This document shows positions 25,737 through 32,911 of a DNA stretch of 64,000 bases, one piece after another (within the stretch, counting starts at the first letter, position 1; each line of letters starts with the position of its first letter). The position numbers and the translations under genes were made by a program. The stretch lies in contig NZ_JAFUSK010000022.1 of the NCBI RefSeq assembly GCF_017471675.1, positions 17,666 to 81,665 of the forward strand, given 5' to 3'. Under the pieces are notes generated by a model. That model was not told where the DNA came from and did not search any database. It worked only from the letters and a program-made list of their open reading frames with translations. This DNA is from Pseudobutyrivibrio sp. (GTDB taxonomy: Bacteria; Bacillota; Clostridia; Lachnospirales; Lachnospiraceae).

Positions 25737-25787
25737 CCCTCATCAGTCAGCTTCGCTGACAGCTTCTCCCAGAGGGAGAAGCCTCAT
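25737..25787. repeat. Family B palindromic repeat, short copy
   Basis: ccctcatcagtcagcttcgctgac followed by agcttctcccagagggagaagc: two adjacent stem-loops filling the gap between the transglutaminase-like and racemase genes. Its minus-strand GATGAGGG serves as the racemase ribosome binding site. Confidence 0.75.
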
Positions 25788-27035
25788 TCAATTAAAATAA
25801 GTATATATTTCTCTGTCGTAATTGTGGGAACGATAGTGGGCGTTGGAATATTCCATCAGCTCCTCGTCTGTAAGATAAAATCCTTTGAATTCCTTATCTG
25901 TACGAGGTGTAGTATCAAAGTGTCTCCAGCCCTCGCCACAATCTATTACATTCCAGAAATGATGTCTGGTGGCAGTCGGAATGATTTCGATATCCTCATT
26001 CTTAATACCTGCCCTGGTAAGAAGTTCCTTGCTGACAGCGAAATAGTTGTAGCAATCTCCATGGCGATTCTTAAGGCCATCATAGGCACCCTTATGCCAA
26101 TCACCTCTATCTTCACTTTCGCTATAGCCAATATTGCCCTTCACCCACACATAGATTGCATGAGCCTTATCGTAGTCTGACATATCCTCTGTAATAATTC
26201 CTGACAGTACCTCATCGGCTAGTGCATTAACCTCGTCCTCTGTGTACTCAGCCTTAATTACAGTGATAACCCCTTCTTTTAAATCCATGTTTCCCATAGA
26301 ATCCGTTGCTGTATATTCTATAGGATATTCCCCTGGAACATCTAGGTTCACATGGCTGCTATCAACCTGCACTTCTATATCTGTATCTACATTATCTGTA
26401 ACTATAATTCCCTGCTTAAAGCTAACTGCCTGTCCTGTGTAGACAGTCTTATCCAGCTGCCCCTCTATAACAGGTGGAACAATATCATACTCTTCCACAA
26501 GATGAAGGGTTGTATTGACACTTGTGCAATTGCATGATGAATCCTCTGCAACAATATTAATAGGAATATCACCATAATTATCAAAGCTGATTCCCTCACC
26601 AAAATATACCTTAACATCATTTGAGGCATCACTTACCGATTCTACAAAATCTTCTGGCTTTGGAATCTCTTCCTTAGTGCGTGTCAGTTCCTTTACTGAA
26701 AGCTCTGGAGCTACGGTATCCACCACCTCTAGCACGCAATCATAAGTATATCTGCCACATATCACTTTTACATCATAGCTGCCTGCAATATCTGTTGAAT
26801 ATACACTACCAGTGGCAAATTCAGCCGTATCAGATGGATTTTTTAGAAAGTCGGTAGCTTTTACCTGCCCTCCAAGCTCCACCTGGCATTTTGTATAAAC
26901 TCTATTGGAATAATCATAATAAAAGTAGGCCCCCACCCCTGCACAGACTGCCACAACTGCAGCTGCGATAAGTATAATGAGCCTACTTGTTTTTTGCATT
27001 TTTTTATGATTTTTTCTTCTGACATCATTTTCCAT
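25788..27035 (-). CDS. Membrane-anchored transglutaminase-like protein with Ig-like domains
   Basis: A 415-residue protein: N-terminal TM helix (LIILIAAAVVAVCAGVGAYF), two to three Ig-like beta domains (~45-270; motif GEYPIEYTATDSMGN is typical of HYR/bacterial Ig repeats), and a C-terminal transglutaminase-like domain with the Cys-His-Asp triad in HGDCYNYFA, HHFWNV and HFDTTP. It would act outside the membrane as a thiol protease or amidotransferase on cell-wall components. It lies upstream of the racemase and adenylation genes and is probably in the same operon. Substrate unknown. Confidence 0.85.
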   Translation of the reverse strand: MENDVRRKNHKKMQKTSRLIILIAAAVVAVCAGVGAYFYYDYSNRVYTKCQVELGGQVKATDFLKNPSDTAEFATGSVYSTDIAGSYDVKVICGRYTYDCVLEVVDTVAPELSVKELTRTKEEIPKPEDFVESVSDASNDVKVYFGEGISFDNYGDIPINIVAEDSSCNCTSVNTTLHLVEEYDIVPPVIEGQLDKTVYTGQAVSFKQGIIVTDNVDTDIEVQVDSSHVNLDVPGEYPIEYTATDSMGNMDLKEGVITVIKAEYTEDEVNALADEVLSGIITEDMSDYDKAHAIYVWVKGNIGYSESEDRGDWHKGAYDGLKNRHGDCYNYFAVSKELLTRAGIKNEDIEIIPTATRHHFWNVIDCGEGWRHFDTTPRTDKEFKGFYLTDEELMEYSNAHYRSHNYDREIYTYFN

Positions 27036-27051
27036 AATAATACATTCTCCA

Positions 27052-27065
27052 GAGTGAATTCACTC
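27052..27065. promoter_or_regulatory. 14-bp perfect palindrome upstream of the transglutaminase-like gene
   Basis: gagtgaattcactc, 17 bp upstream of the start at 27035. Perfect symmetry and position suggest an operator or an mRNA hairpin in the leader; no matching regulator identified. Confidence 0.35.
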
Positions 27066-27103
27066 GAAGATAATTTTATCAATCATGGAACATATAGTCA
27101 AAT

Positions 27104-27781
27104 CTAACAGGGCTTAATAATATCAGTTACTACTAGTCCCCCATCTGTTGCCATAAAGACAATATCATAACCGTGATATGCCATTCTGAAATCTCTTTGC
27201 TTTCCTCTATCATAGCCCGCTCTTGGATCCTGAGATAACACCTGTATTGCAGACCTTCTAATATCTTCTGGAAGCTTCTCAAGAAGCTCCTTTGGAAAAT
27301 CAACCTGCACCTGCCGATCTTTTGACAATGAATCGGTAAAACCTCCCCTGGCATCTGGATGTGCATCGGCATAAGGGATATAAGGCTTTATATCATAAAT
27401 AGGTGTGCCGTCTAACATATCAACGCCACTTACCACTAGAATATGTCCTTCATTTTCTGTTTGTCTTACCTCTAAAAGCCTCACAGAGGACATACCTATA
27501 TTGTTAGGCCTATATGGTGCTCTTGTTGCAAACACTCCCATGTGCTTTTCTCCCCCTAGACGTGGCGGACGCACTGTGCCACCTTCTAATGGCTTGTTCT
27601 TAGAAAACCCCCATAGCAACCACAGATAATCATAATCCGTAATACCTTCTATGTATGTAGGATTTCTATATTCTGAGGTGAATACAATATAACCTATTTC
27701 ATCTGCCAGCCCGCTTTGCCTAGGTATGCCAAATTTCTGTGTAAATCCTGTTTTAATGTATGCAATTTCTTTTAATTCCAT
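27104..27781 (-). CDS. trmO: tRNA (N6-threonylcarbamoyladenosine-37 N6)-methyltransferase TrmO
   Basis: A 225-residue protein of the TrmO/YaeB family that methylates t6A at position 37 of tRNA-Thr using SAM. Signature ATRAPYRPNNIGMSSVRL is visible, plus GVDMLDGTPIYDIKPYIPYADA and the C-terminal small domain. The start at 27781 is chosen because GAGGTAAAG lies just upstream; an in-frame ATG at 27805 has no such site. First gene of the block read towards the dlt-like operon, 68 bp from the next gene. Confidence 0.9.
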   Translation of the reverse strand: MELKEIAYIKTGFTQKFGIPRQSGLADEIGYIVFTSEYRNPTYIEGITDYDYLWLLWGFSKNKPLEGGTVRPPRLGGEKHMGVFATRAPYRPNNIGMSSVRLLEVRQTENEGHILVVSGVDMLDGTPIYDIKPYIPYADAHPDARGGFTDSLSKDRQVQVDFPKELLEKLPEDIRRSAIQVLSQDPRAGYDRGKQRDFRMAYHGYDIVFMATDGGLVVTDIIKPC

Positions 27782-27943
27782 CTTTACCTCAGCTTGTTTA
27801 ATCAAAAATAGTACTGCTTATATGCAGCTTCAAATATCATTATACTAATACATATAAAAAAAGTAATGTATTCTTGTAGAAAATCTTAATTAACTGAGGG
27901 AATAAAAAGAAATAATTGAGTGTATTTTTCAAATTATAATAAT

Positions 27944-28360
27944 CCACTTAACAGCGTTTTTTACTTTTAAGCGGAAATAAGAAGCTTTTGAAATCCACTT
28001 AACTTTTGAGATTTTAATATGTGGGTGAATTTCTGAGAATTGCTAAACCGCTTAACTTTTGCTGGAATTCTTAAGCTGAATATGGCTATAGAAGAAAAAC
28101 ACTTACCACCAATTTTAAAAAGTTAAGTGTTTTTGGAGAAAACCTAGAATAAACGCACTTTTTAGGATGTGAATTAAGTGATTCTCACTAGATGTGCAAA
28201 AGCACTTACATTTTTTATAAGTGTAATTGGAGATGTCAAATATACCACTTAACTACCTACCAAAATAGTAAGCTTTCTAGGATAAAAGCCTATTTACACT
28301 TAACTTTTTCTTGGGAGTGATAAGTGGATTTTATAAACAAATAAATAACACTTATATTTA
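27944..28360. repeat. ~52-bp periodic array of CACTTAA inverted half-sites
   Basis: The 750-bp gene-free gap between trmO and apt holds about eight degenerate units. Forward half-sites (ccacttaac and variants) start at 27944, 27995, 28048, 28100, ~28154, ~28202, 28245, 28296 and 28348. Inverted half-sites (ttaagtgg and variants) start near 27967, 28017, 28070, 28122, 28173, 28216, 28268 and 28320. Most unit lengths are 51-53 bp, with each pair separated by about 22 bp then 30 bp. Sequence between the sites is not conserved. No ORF crosses it. It could be an array of protein-binding sites or a chain of RNA hairpins. Confidence 0.75.
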
Positions 28361-28429
28361 TAAACGATTTTATTTAATAGGGAAATACACCTGACTAATT
28401 CAATGTTTTTAGGACCAAAAATTAAAACA

Positions 28430-28457
28430 CCCACAAAAAGCTATGACTTCTTGTGGG
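28430..28457. terminator. Hairpin at the apt-proximal end of the repeat array
   Basis: Stem cccacaa / ttgtggg with a 14-nt loop. It lies 40 bp beyond the apt terminator and may be a second terminator. Confidence 0.45.
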
Positions 28458-28497
28458 CTACTTAAGGAAAAAGCCTACAAAAACCTATATTATAAAA

Positions 28498-28518
28498 GGC
28501 AGTACCTAAAGTACTGCC
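28498..28518 (-). terminator. Terminator of apt
   Basis: Perfect 8-bp stem ggcagtac / gtactgcc with a 5-nt loop, 16 bp after the apt stop on the minus strand, followed by ttttataat. Confidence 0.85.
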
Positions 28519-28533
28519 CAATAATAATCTCTA

Positions 28534-29058
28534 TTACTTTCCTTCGTATGTAACAACTGATGATACATCATACTTAGCAAGCTTCTCACGTCCATTAAGA
28601 CCTGCAAGCTCCATAAGGAAGATAATCTTAACAACCTCTCCGCCAAGCTCCTCAACAAGCTGAGCTGCTGCTTCGATAGTACCGCCTGTAGCGATAAGGT
28701 CATCTACGATAACAACCTTCTGGCCTGGCTTAACTGCATCCTTATGCATTTCGATAGTAGCTGTGCCGTACTCAAGGTCGTAAGTCTTCTCGATAGTTTC
28801 GCATGGAAGCTTACCTTTCTTACGAATAAGTACAAATGGTTTGTTAAGTGCATAAGCAAGTGGTGCACCAAATATAAATCCACGGCTCTCAGCGCCTGCG
28901 ATAACATCGCAATCAACATTCTCAAGTAACTTCTTCATCTCATCAATAGCGAGGTGGAAGCCTTCAGCATCCTGTAAAATACTTGTAACATCACGGAACA
29001 TGATGCCTGGCTCTGGGAAATCCGGAATAGTTCTGATGTAATCTTCTACTTTTTTCAT
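28534..29058 (-). CDS. apt: Adenine phosphoribosyltransferase
   Basis: A 174-residue purine-salvage enzyme that converts adenine and PRPP to AMP. The PRPP loop VVIVDDLIATGGTIEAA, the N-terminal IPDFPEPGIMFRDVTSIL and AESRGFIFGAPLAY are diagnostic, and length is typical. AGAAGGAG site before ATG. Monocistronic, flanked by its own terminator. Confidence 0.95.
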   Translation of the reverse strand: MKKVEDYIRTIPDFPEPGIMFRDVTSILQDAEGFHLAIDEMKKLLENVDCDVIAGAESRGFIFGAPLAYALNKPFVLIRKKGKLPCETIEKTYDLEYGTATIEMHKDAVKPGQKVVIVDDLIATGGTIEAAAQLVEELGGEVVKIIFLMELAGLNGREKLAKYDVSSVVTYEGK

Positions 29059-29194
29059 ATGACTCCTTCTATCTTATGTGCCGCATAATTTCCATTGGAG
29101 CGGCTAACAAAAACATTGGATAAAAAGATATTATCCTTATAAATTATACGGTTTTTGTATCTATATTTCAAGTGCATTGTATAAACCTAAAAAA

Positions 29195-29212
29195 GGGGTC
29201 CCGGAGGACCCC
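29195..29212 (-). terminator. Terminator of flagellin 1
   Basis: Perfect 7-bp GC-rich stem ggggtcc / ggacccc with tetraloop cgga and, on the minus strand, a following run of six T. It lies 68 bp downstream of the flagellin stop. Confidence 0.85.
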
Positions 29213-29279
29213 AATTTGTGGATAGTACTAAGCTTCATTTCGGGAAGCTTGTGTGTACCGATGCGTTTGGCCACGCTAA

Positions 29280-30788
29280 TTACTGAAGTAATGAAAGAAC
29301 ACCCTGTGTTGCCTGATTTGCCTGAGCGAGCATTGACTGGCCTGCCTGAGCAAGAATATTGTTCTTGCTGTATGTAACCATCTCGTCAGCCATATCTGTA
29401 TCACGGATACGTGATTCAGCGGCATCTGTGTTCTCAACTACGTTATCAAGATTTGCTATACTGTGCTCTAATCTGTTTTGGATGGCACCAAGGCTAGATC
29501 TCTGAGCAGAAACCTTTGTTAAAGCATCTGCAATAGAATCAATTGCGTATGTTGCTGCCTTACCTGTGGCATCACTTACATTTAAGCCCTGGATTCCAAG
29601 TGCTGTTGCTGACATTGATTCGATATTTACGCTAATCTTATTTGTCATATCAGCGTCTGAACCTACATGCAAATTGAATGAAAGATCATTCTGAACTACT
29701 GCTGTTCCCTTCTGGATGATGAACTGAACCTTATTATTAGCTGTTGTGATTTCAGATGGTAACTTATTGCTTGCTGTAGCAATATTACTCTCTGCTTGAC
29801 CATTTGTCATGATTGTTGTATTACCGATTTTAACTGTCAATCCATCAATAACAGCATCTGCACCAATAGAAGATGCAGCTCTTAGCTCATTTGCCATAAG
29901 CTCATATGCTTTTGCCTGAGTAATGACGGTTGTATTCTTAGAATCCACACCAGTCTCTGTTACACCTGTTGTTCCTGTAGTTGGTCCAGTCGCTCCCATA
30001 TCGTTGAATAGTGTCACTGTTTTACCATTGTATTCAATAGTAGAACCGTTGCTGGCAAATTTGATAAACTCATTCTTGTTAAGCTCAGATGTGTTAACAT
30101 TTGTGTTGTCAGCAATTGTAAATGACTTACCATCAATCTTAACTACAGAACCATTAGTCAGATTTGTTGCACCCAAAATAGCTAAACCATTATTAATCAT
30201 TGTTGCGGTTGTAGCTCCAGCGACACCAATTGTGTACTTTGTACCACCAATTGTTACTGTATCACCCATTGCAAGAGCGTTGATTGTAAATGTTGCCTTT
30301 GTGGTGTTCTGTGTAAGTGTGCCTTCAAGACCCGCATCATGCGCCTTAATTACTTGTGTCTTGGTGCCAAAGTCCCCCTTGAGAAGATAGGTCTCATTGA
30401 ACTTAGTCGTCTCAGCGACACGGTCGATTTCTGTAGTTAACTGTATAATTTCATCCTGGATAGATGAACGGTCATCTTCAGAGTTTGTACCGTTTGCTGC
30501 CTGGACTGCCAATTCATTCATTCTCTGTAACATAGAATGTACCTCTGTAAGGGCACCCTCGGCGGTTTGTACTGCTGAGATACCGTCTGATGCGTTGGTT
30601 GAAGCCTGATCCAGACCACGAATCTGCTTTCTCATTTTCTCTGAAATTGAGAGACCAGCTGCATCATCAGCGGCTCTGTTGATTCTAAAACCACTTGAAA
30701 GTTTCTCAGTAGACTTAGACTGAGCATTTGTTGTTATTCCTAACATTCTTGAAGCATTAGCTGCCTGCATATTGTGTTGTACTACCAT
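29280..30788 (-). CDS. fliC: Flagellin 1
   Basis: A 502-residue flagellin, subunit of the flagellar filament. D0/D1 blocks: MVVQHNMQAANASRMLGITT, LSSGFRINRAADDAAGLSIS and MRKQIRGLDQASTNASDG at the N-terminus, ESRIRDTDMADEMVTYSKNN and ILAQAGQSMLAQANQ at the C-terminus. The central ~270 residues are Thr/Asn/Gly-rich and less conserved than in its two neighbours. Control: a sigma-28-type promoter about 320 bp upstream and a CsrA-type hairpin over the Shine-Dalgarno (30793-30808). It is separated from the other two flagellins by an XRE/HicAB cassette. Confidence 0.95.
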   Translation of the reverse strand: MVVQHNMQAANASRMLGITTNAQSKSTEKLSSGFRINRAADDAAGLSISEKMRKQIRGLDQASTNASDGISAVQTAEGALTEVHSMLQRMNELAVQAANGTNSEDDRSSIQDEIIQLTTEIDRVAETTKFNETYLLKGDFGTKTQVIKAHDAGLEGTLTQNTTKATFTINALAMGDTVTIGGTKYTIGVAGATTATMINNGLAILGATNLTNGSVVKIDGKSFTIADNTNVNTSELNKNEFIKFASNGSTIEYNGKTVTLFNDMGATGPTTGTTGVTETGVDSKNTTVITQAKAYELMANELRAASSIGADAVIDGLTVKIGNTTIMTNGQAESNIATASNKLPSEITTANNKVQFIIQKGTAVVQNDLSFNLHVGSDADMTNKISVNIESMSATALGIQGLNVSDATGKAATYAIDSIADALTKVSAQRSSLGAIQNRLEHSIANLDNVVENTDAAESRIRDTDMADEMVTYSKNNILAQAGQSMLAQANQATQGVLSLLQ

Positions 30789-30792
30789 AATT

Positions 30793-30808
30793 TCTACCTC
30801 CTTGTAGA
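30793..30808 (-). promoter_or_regulatory. Shine-Dalgarno hairpin with CsrA-type site, flagellin 1
   Basis: Minus strand TCTAC AAGGAG GTAGA: a 5-bp stem with the Shine-Dalgarno in a 6-nt loop containing ACAAGGA, the core recognised by CsrA. The identical 16 bases precede all three large flagellin genes. By analogy with hag of Bacillus, CsrA would block translation until FliW removes it. Confidence 0.7.
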
Positions 30809-31105
30809 TACTCTCACGATTCCATTCATGAGAGATGCGATATTTTTTCGCATAACATTAGTTAATAATCTTAAAAAAGTTTCATGACATGGAAACATAC
30901 ATACTTTAGGCTTATTTCCAGTATCTATATTACAAGGGAGTGACCAACCTCCGCGTGTAATCAAGGAAAGAAATTAAAGTAGTTTAGCCTTATTAAATTG
31001 TAAAGCTACTAGTGTAGTTTAGTCACTTTTCCGCGCGATAATGAAAAACAACTAAACTTAGGTGGACAACAAAAACAATTTGTTTACTGTTTCCATCTAC
31101 TACAG

Positions 31106-31132
31106 TTATCGGAAAAGATTTTCGAAACTTTA
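31106..31132 (-). promoter_or_regulatory. Sigma-28 (FliA/SigD) promoter of flagellin 1
   Basis: Minus strand TAAA (31132..31129), 15 bases, TCCGATAA (31113..31106), close to the TAAA-N15-GCCGATAA consensus. Implies a leader of about 310 nt. The rest of the 395-bp gap 30789-31183 shows no gene. Confidence 0.75.
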
Positions 31133-31183
31133 GAATAGATTTCAAAAAAATAGGACCTCCCGGCTGGAAGTCCTATTTCTATT

Positions 31184-31732
31184 CTAACTATTCTCATCTA
31201 ATACTGCTTGCATAATATCCATTAGCTGAACAACTTTACTGAGTGGTACAGGTGTGTTAACATCTCCATTTGAAATAAATAACTGATTGCCACTAACAGA
31301 TAGGTCTGTAACAGCGTCTGATGCTGATATTGTTATCTTAACACCTTCATATTCTTCTAATGTTTTATGGCGAAATCTGAATCCAGATTCCATCAGGCTT
31401 TTGATTTGGACATCTCCTAAATTATCCAACATACTTATATCTAATAACTTAGCATCTGCTGCGGCATTAGCATATGCAACCAAAGCCTTAGCACGCCCTA
31501 CCTTGCCATCAGTTAAATCTCCATAAAACTGCCATGGCTCAATATTAAAGTATTGCCCAAGCTTTTCTAAAAAGCTATAGCTTGGGGTTGTGTTTCCATT
31601 GACCCAATCGCAAAAGGTAGTATATTTATATCCTAAATCGGTTGCTACCTGTTTACGGGTCTTCTTTTTAACTTCAAGCAAATATTTTATATTCTTTGAA
31701 ACTCTACTTTTTTCATCTGCTGTTGATATCAT
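31184..31732 (-). CDS. XRE-family transcriptional regulator
   Basis: A 182-residue protein with an N-terminal helix-turn-helix of Cro/CI type (RVSKNIKYLLEVKKKTRKQVATDLGYKYTTFCDWVNG) and a C-terminal region of unknown fold. It is the last gene of a small cluster HicA-HicB-60 aa-XRE lying between flagellins 1 and 2. It may regulate the cassette or be the antitoxin of a second unit. Stop-to-start spacing with the 60-residue gene upstream is 2 bp. Confidence 0.75.
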   Translation of the reverse strand: MISTADEKSRVSKNIKYLLEVKKKTRKQVATDLGYKYTTFCDWVNGNTTPSYSFLEKLGQYFNIEPWQFYGDLTDGKVGRAKALVAYANAAADAKLLDISMLDNLGDVQIKSLMESGFRFRHKTLEEYEGVKITISASDAVTDLSVSGNQLFISNGDVNTPVPLSKVVQLMDIMQAVLDENS

Positions 31733-31734
31733 AA

Positions 31735-31917
31735 TTATTTAACCGTATTAGCATACTCATCATATAGCTTCTTGCGAAGACTGCTATTTTCCTTTATCAT
31801 AATGTCCCTTGCCTCTGTGTCGCGGCCATTCTCTATAAGCCAAGAATACAGGTTAAGTATGTTTTCTTCACCTTGCTCTATTCCCTCTTGTTTCAAATCC
31901 ATGACAGCTTTACACAT
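31735..31917 (-). CDS. Small protein resembling the C-terminus of Rpn-type nucleases
   Basis: A 60-residue protein starting MCKAVMDLKQEGIEQGEENI, similar in style to the helical C-terminal tail of Rpn/PD-(D/E)XK transposase-related proteins (MCKAV..LKQEG). No catalytic domain is present, so it may be a remnant or an internally initiated fragment. It lies 7 bp after hicB and 2 bp before the XRE gene, inside one apparent operon. Confidence 0.5.
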   Translation of the reverse strand: MCKAVMDLKQEGIEQGEENILNLYSWLIENGRDTEARDIMIKENSSLRKKLYDEYANTVK

Positions 31918-31924
31918 ATTGTAG

Positions 31925-32323
31925 TCACCCCATATTTACTCTCTGTAATAGTGCTTCCTGCAACACTTGAGAAAAATTAATTCCCATTTCTGTAGCTGTT
32001 TCATTTAACCATTCTGGGATAGTAAGTGTTTTCTTAACAGCTCTATTATTATGTAATTTTCTATATTTCAAGGTATCACATGCTATGTAATTTACAAACT
32101 CATTTGGCTCATGCTTTACATCTAATAAATCAGAAGATGAAGGTATAGCTAAACCTTCTCGTTCTAAATCAAATAATGCATATGCTAAAACATCTTGTGC
32201 CATATAAATTGCATCTGCAAGATTTTCTCCGCTAGTATAACAACCTTTAATATCCGGAAAATATACTGAATACAATCCGTCATCTTCTGGTGTAAAAATA
32301 GCAGGGTATGTATACTTCGCCAT
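31925..32323 (-). CDS. hicB: HicB-family antitoxin
   Basis: A 132-residue type II antitoxin: N-terminal partial RNase H-like fold (YTYPAIFTPEDDGLYSVYFPDIKGCYTSGE) and C-terminal ribbon-helix-helix-like segment (KTLTIPEWLNETATEMGINFSQVLQEAL) for DNA binding. It neutralises the HicA mRNA interferase encoded 21 bp upstream. Start at 32323 follows AGGAGGAATT; the in-frame TTG upstream is less likely. Confidence 0.88.
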   Translation of the reverse strand: MAKYTYPAIFTPEDDGLYSVYFPDIKGCYTSGENLADAIYMAQDVLAYALFDLEREGLAIPSSSDLLDVKHEPNEFVNYIACDTLKYRKLHNNRAVKKTLTIPEWLNETATEMGINFSQVLQEALLQRVNMG

Positions 32324-32344
32324 AAACAATTCCTCCTTAAATAA

Positions 32345-32530
32345 TCATTTCAAACCTGCGTCTTTCAAAATTCTATTTGCTGTTCCCTTTGCAATTTCTC
32401 TTCCTGGATGTCTAGGTACTCTGAAGTACTCATCTGTTATAGGGCTATACCATTTATCATGCTCCGCACCATTTTCAACCAAATAACACCCATTTCTTCT
32501 AAGTATTTTTGTTAATTCGCTTGTTTTCAA
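32345..32530 (-). CDS. hicA: HicA-family mRNA interferase toxin
   Basis: A 61-residue double-stranded RNA-binding-type toxin: KTSELTKILRRNGCYLVENG, the catalytic-type His in AEHDKWYSP, and the hallmark RVPRHPGREIAKGTANRILK. It cleaves mRNA when free of HicB. The best start is TTG at 32530, six bases after GGGAGAG, giving the normal HicA length; upstream in-frame sequence overlaps the operator. Toxin-first gene order is standard for hicAB. Confidence 0.88.
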   Translation of the reverse strand: MKTSELTKILRRNGCYLVENGAEHDKWYSPITDEYFRVPRHPGREIAKGTANRILKDAGLK

Positions 32531-32546
32531 GTAATACTCTCCCTTA

Positions 32547-32575
32547 ATAATAACACGTGTCCACACGTGTGTAAA
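32547..32575 (-). promoter_or_regulatory. hicAB promoter with twin ACACGTGT operator
   Basis: Minus strand TTTACA (32575..32570), 17 bases, TATTAT (32552..32547). The spacer consists of two copies of the palindrome acacgtgt (32553-32560, 32563-32570), a natural site for the HicB DNA-binding domain. The implied leader is very short, so an alternative upstream start point is possible. Confidence 0.6.
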
Positions 32576-32657
32576 GCAATAATTATTTGTATTATTCGTA
32601 ATTATATTACGGTGTATTCGTATTTATGTCAAGTGAAAATTTTTGCACAAAGAAAAT

Positions 32658-32677
32658 GGACCTCCAAGTGGAGGTCC
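32658..32677. terminator. Hairpin between hicAB and flagellin 2
   Basis: Perfect 8-bp stem ggacctcc / ggaggtcc with aagt loop. One of two hairpins in the 381-bp gap 32531-32911, which otherwise holds no gene. Confidence 0.6.
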
Positions 32678-32754
32678 AAATCAATTACATCCTTGTAAGT
32701 TACTCTTTGAAGTCCCTTTCCAAGAGAGTGCCAGAGGCACTGTTTTGAAAATTT

Positions 32755-32784
32755 AGGGGCCTGCTAGGGGATAGCAAGCCCCCT
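32755..32784 (-). terminator. Terminator of flagellin 2
   Basis: Stem formed by aggggcctgcta and tagcaagcccct, followed on the minus strand by aaatttt. Upstream of it, 32800-32911 is a 3' untranslated segment nearly identical to that of flagellin 3, with an inner ttcgtgattttt / aaaaatcacgaa stem. Confidence 0.7.
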
Positions 32785-32911
32785 AATTTCACTAGTTATT
32801 TAACTAGTCTGCGCGAAACGAATAATCGGATACTCGCCTATTTAAAAATCACCTGCGGTGATAGGCTCGTCATGTTCGTGATTTTTCAAGTCAAGCTTTA
32901 AAAATCACGAA

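Noticed and set aside
27944-28360. CACTTAA array as a CRISPR
   Set aside because: The conserved parts are only ~9 bp and occur in both orientations, unit spacing varies, and no cas genes are near.
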